A DNA stretch of 6,329 nucleotides from Candidatus Gastranaerophilales bacterium (GTDB taxonomy: Bacteria; Cyanobacteriota; Vampirovibrionia; Gastranaerophilales; Gastranaerophilaceae). Where the stretch lies: assembly GCA_947624665.1 (NCBI GenBank), contig CANQLK010000100.1, positions 1 to 6,329 of the forward strand. The letters are read 5' to 3'. The notes under the pieces were generated by a model. It did not search any database and was not told the DNA's origin. It worked only from the letters and a program-made list of their open reading frames with translations. Below, in pieces: positions 6,193 to 6,329 of the stretch. The translations under genes were made by a program, and so were the position numbers. The first letter of the stretch is position 1, and every line of letters starts with the position of its first letter.

Positions 6193-6329
6193 CGCAACAT
6201 TTCGCTTGCTGTCTTGAAATTGCTTTATGCTCGGTCTTGTCGCTCATTCGGCTGCCGCCTTGTACTCGCTTCCGACCTCGCTTTCCGGACTTCGTCCGTC
6301 CGCAATTTCGCTGTCTTGAAATTGCTTTA
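6193..6329. repeat. GC-rich intergenic repeat unit with 20-base direct repeats, cut by the window end
   Basis: A 20-base sequence, gctgtcttgaaattgcttta, occurs at 6208-6227 and again at 6310-6329, exactly 102 bases apart. The similarity extends upstream imperfectly (cgcaacatttcgctt at 6193-6207 against cgcaatttc at 6301-6309). The stretch between the copies (6228-6305) is about 62% G+C, far above the neighbouring genes, and is full of TCGCT/CTCGC words. It holds the hairpin CGGAC-TTC-GTCCG (6286-6298). The second copy also folds as GCAATTTC-N8-GAAATTGC (6302-6325). I see no protein family in it. It may be a dispersed REP-like element, and the window ends at the last base of the second copy. 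There is no T-run after a hairpin, so it is not called a terminator. Confidence 0.6.

Noticed and set aside
6302..6325. Rho-independent terminator for the radical SAM gene
   Set aside because: The stem GCAATTTC/GAAATTGC is AT-rich and followed only by TTTA at the window end. It is better explained as part of the direct repeat.
6228..6329. Small minus-strand protein between the two repeat copies
   Set aside because: The open stretch has no good start codon with a ribosome binding site, starts and ends in repeat copies, and looks like translated repeat.
6193..6329. CRISPR array
   Set aside because: Only two copies of a 20-base repeat are present, with a GC-rich, hairpin-bearing 82-base interval rather than regular spacers, and no cas genes.

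Overview
This AT-rich window (about one third G+C by eye) carries six bacterial protein genes in two divergent groups. It uses the standard code: TAA, TAG and TGA all occur as gene ends. Gene content and composition fit an uncultured, low-GC, probably host-associated bacterium. Gut Gastranaerophilales (Melainabacteria, cyanobacterial sister group) are my best guess, because the radical SAM protein resembles a type common in cyanobacteria and relatives. That assignment is a weak inference. The window starts inside a gene and ends exactly on the second copy of a repeat, as the ends of an assembled contig would.

The minus-strand group, read from about position 3500 down to 1, is: a HIT-family nucleotide hydrolase; a 107-residue unrecognised protein built of two RWYDK repeats; an SDR-family (FabG-like) oxidoreductase; and, after a 107-base gap, the disaggregase ClpB. 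The first three genes are tightly packed (3-base gap, then 11-base overlap) and look like one operon. ClpB has its own good ribosome binding site and a leader with nested inverted repeats. Its frame is broken by a TAA at 42-44, where the family has Leu, and the conserved ClpB sequence continues in the same frame to the window edge. This is either a real nonsense mutation or a base error near a contig end.

The plus-strand group is: a polytopic AI-2E/PerM-family membrane protein, with an extended -10 promoter placed so that translation must start at 3588; and, overlapping it by four bases (ATGA), a radical SAM protein with a CX3CX2C cluster and a Rossmann-like N-terminal region lacking the usual cobalamin-binding His motif. 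The two are probably co-transcribed and translationally coupled.

The last ~140 bases are non-coding, much richer in G+C than the genes (about 62% over 6228-6305), and hold a 20-base direct repeat plus two hairpins. This looks like a dispersed intergenic repeat unit.

I found no RNA gene, CRISPR array, transposase or clear defence system. Most of the window is ordinary housekeeping sequence. The items most worth a second look are the broken clpB frame, the RWYDK-repeat protein and the terminal repeat.
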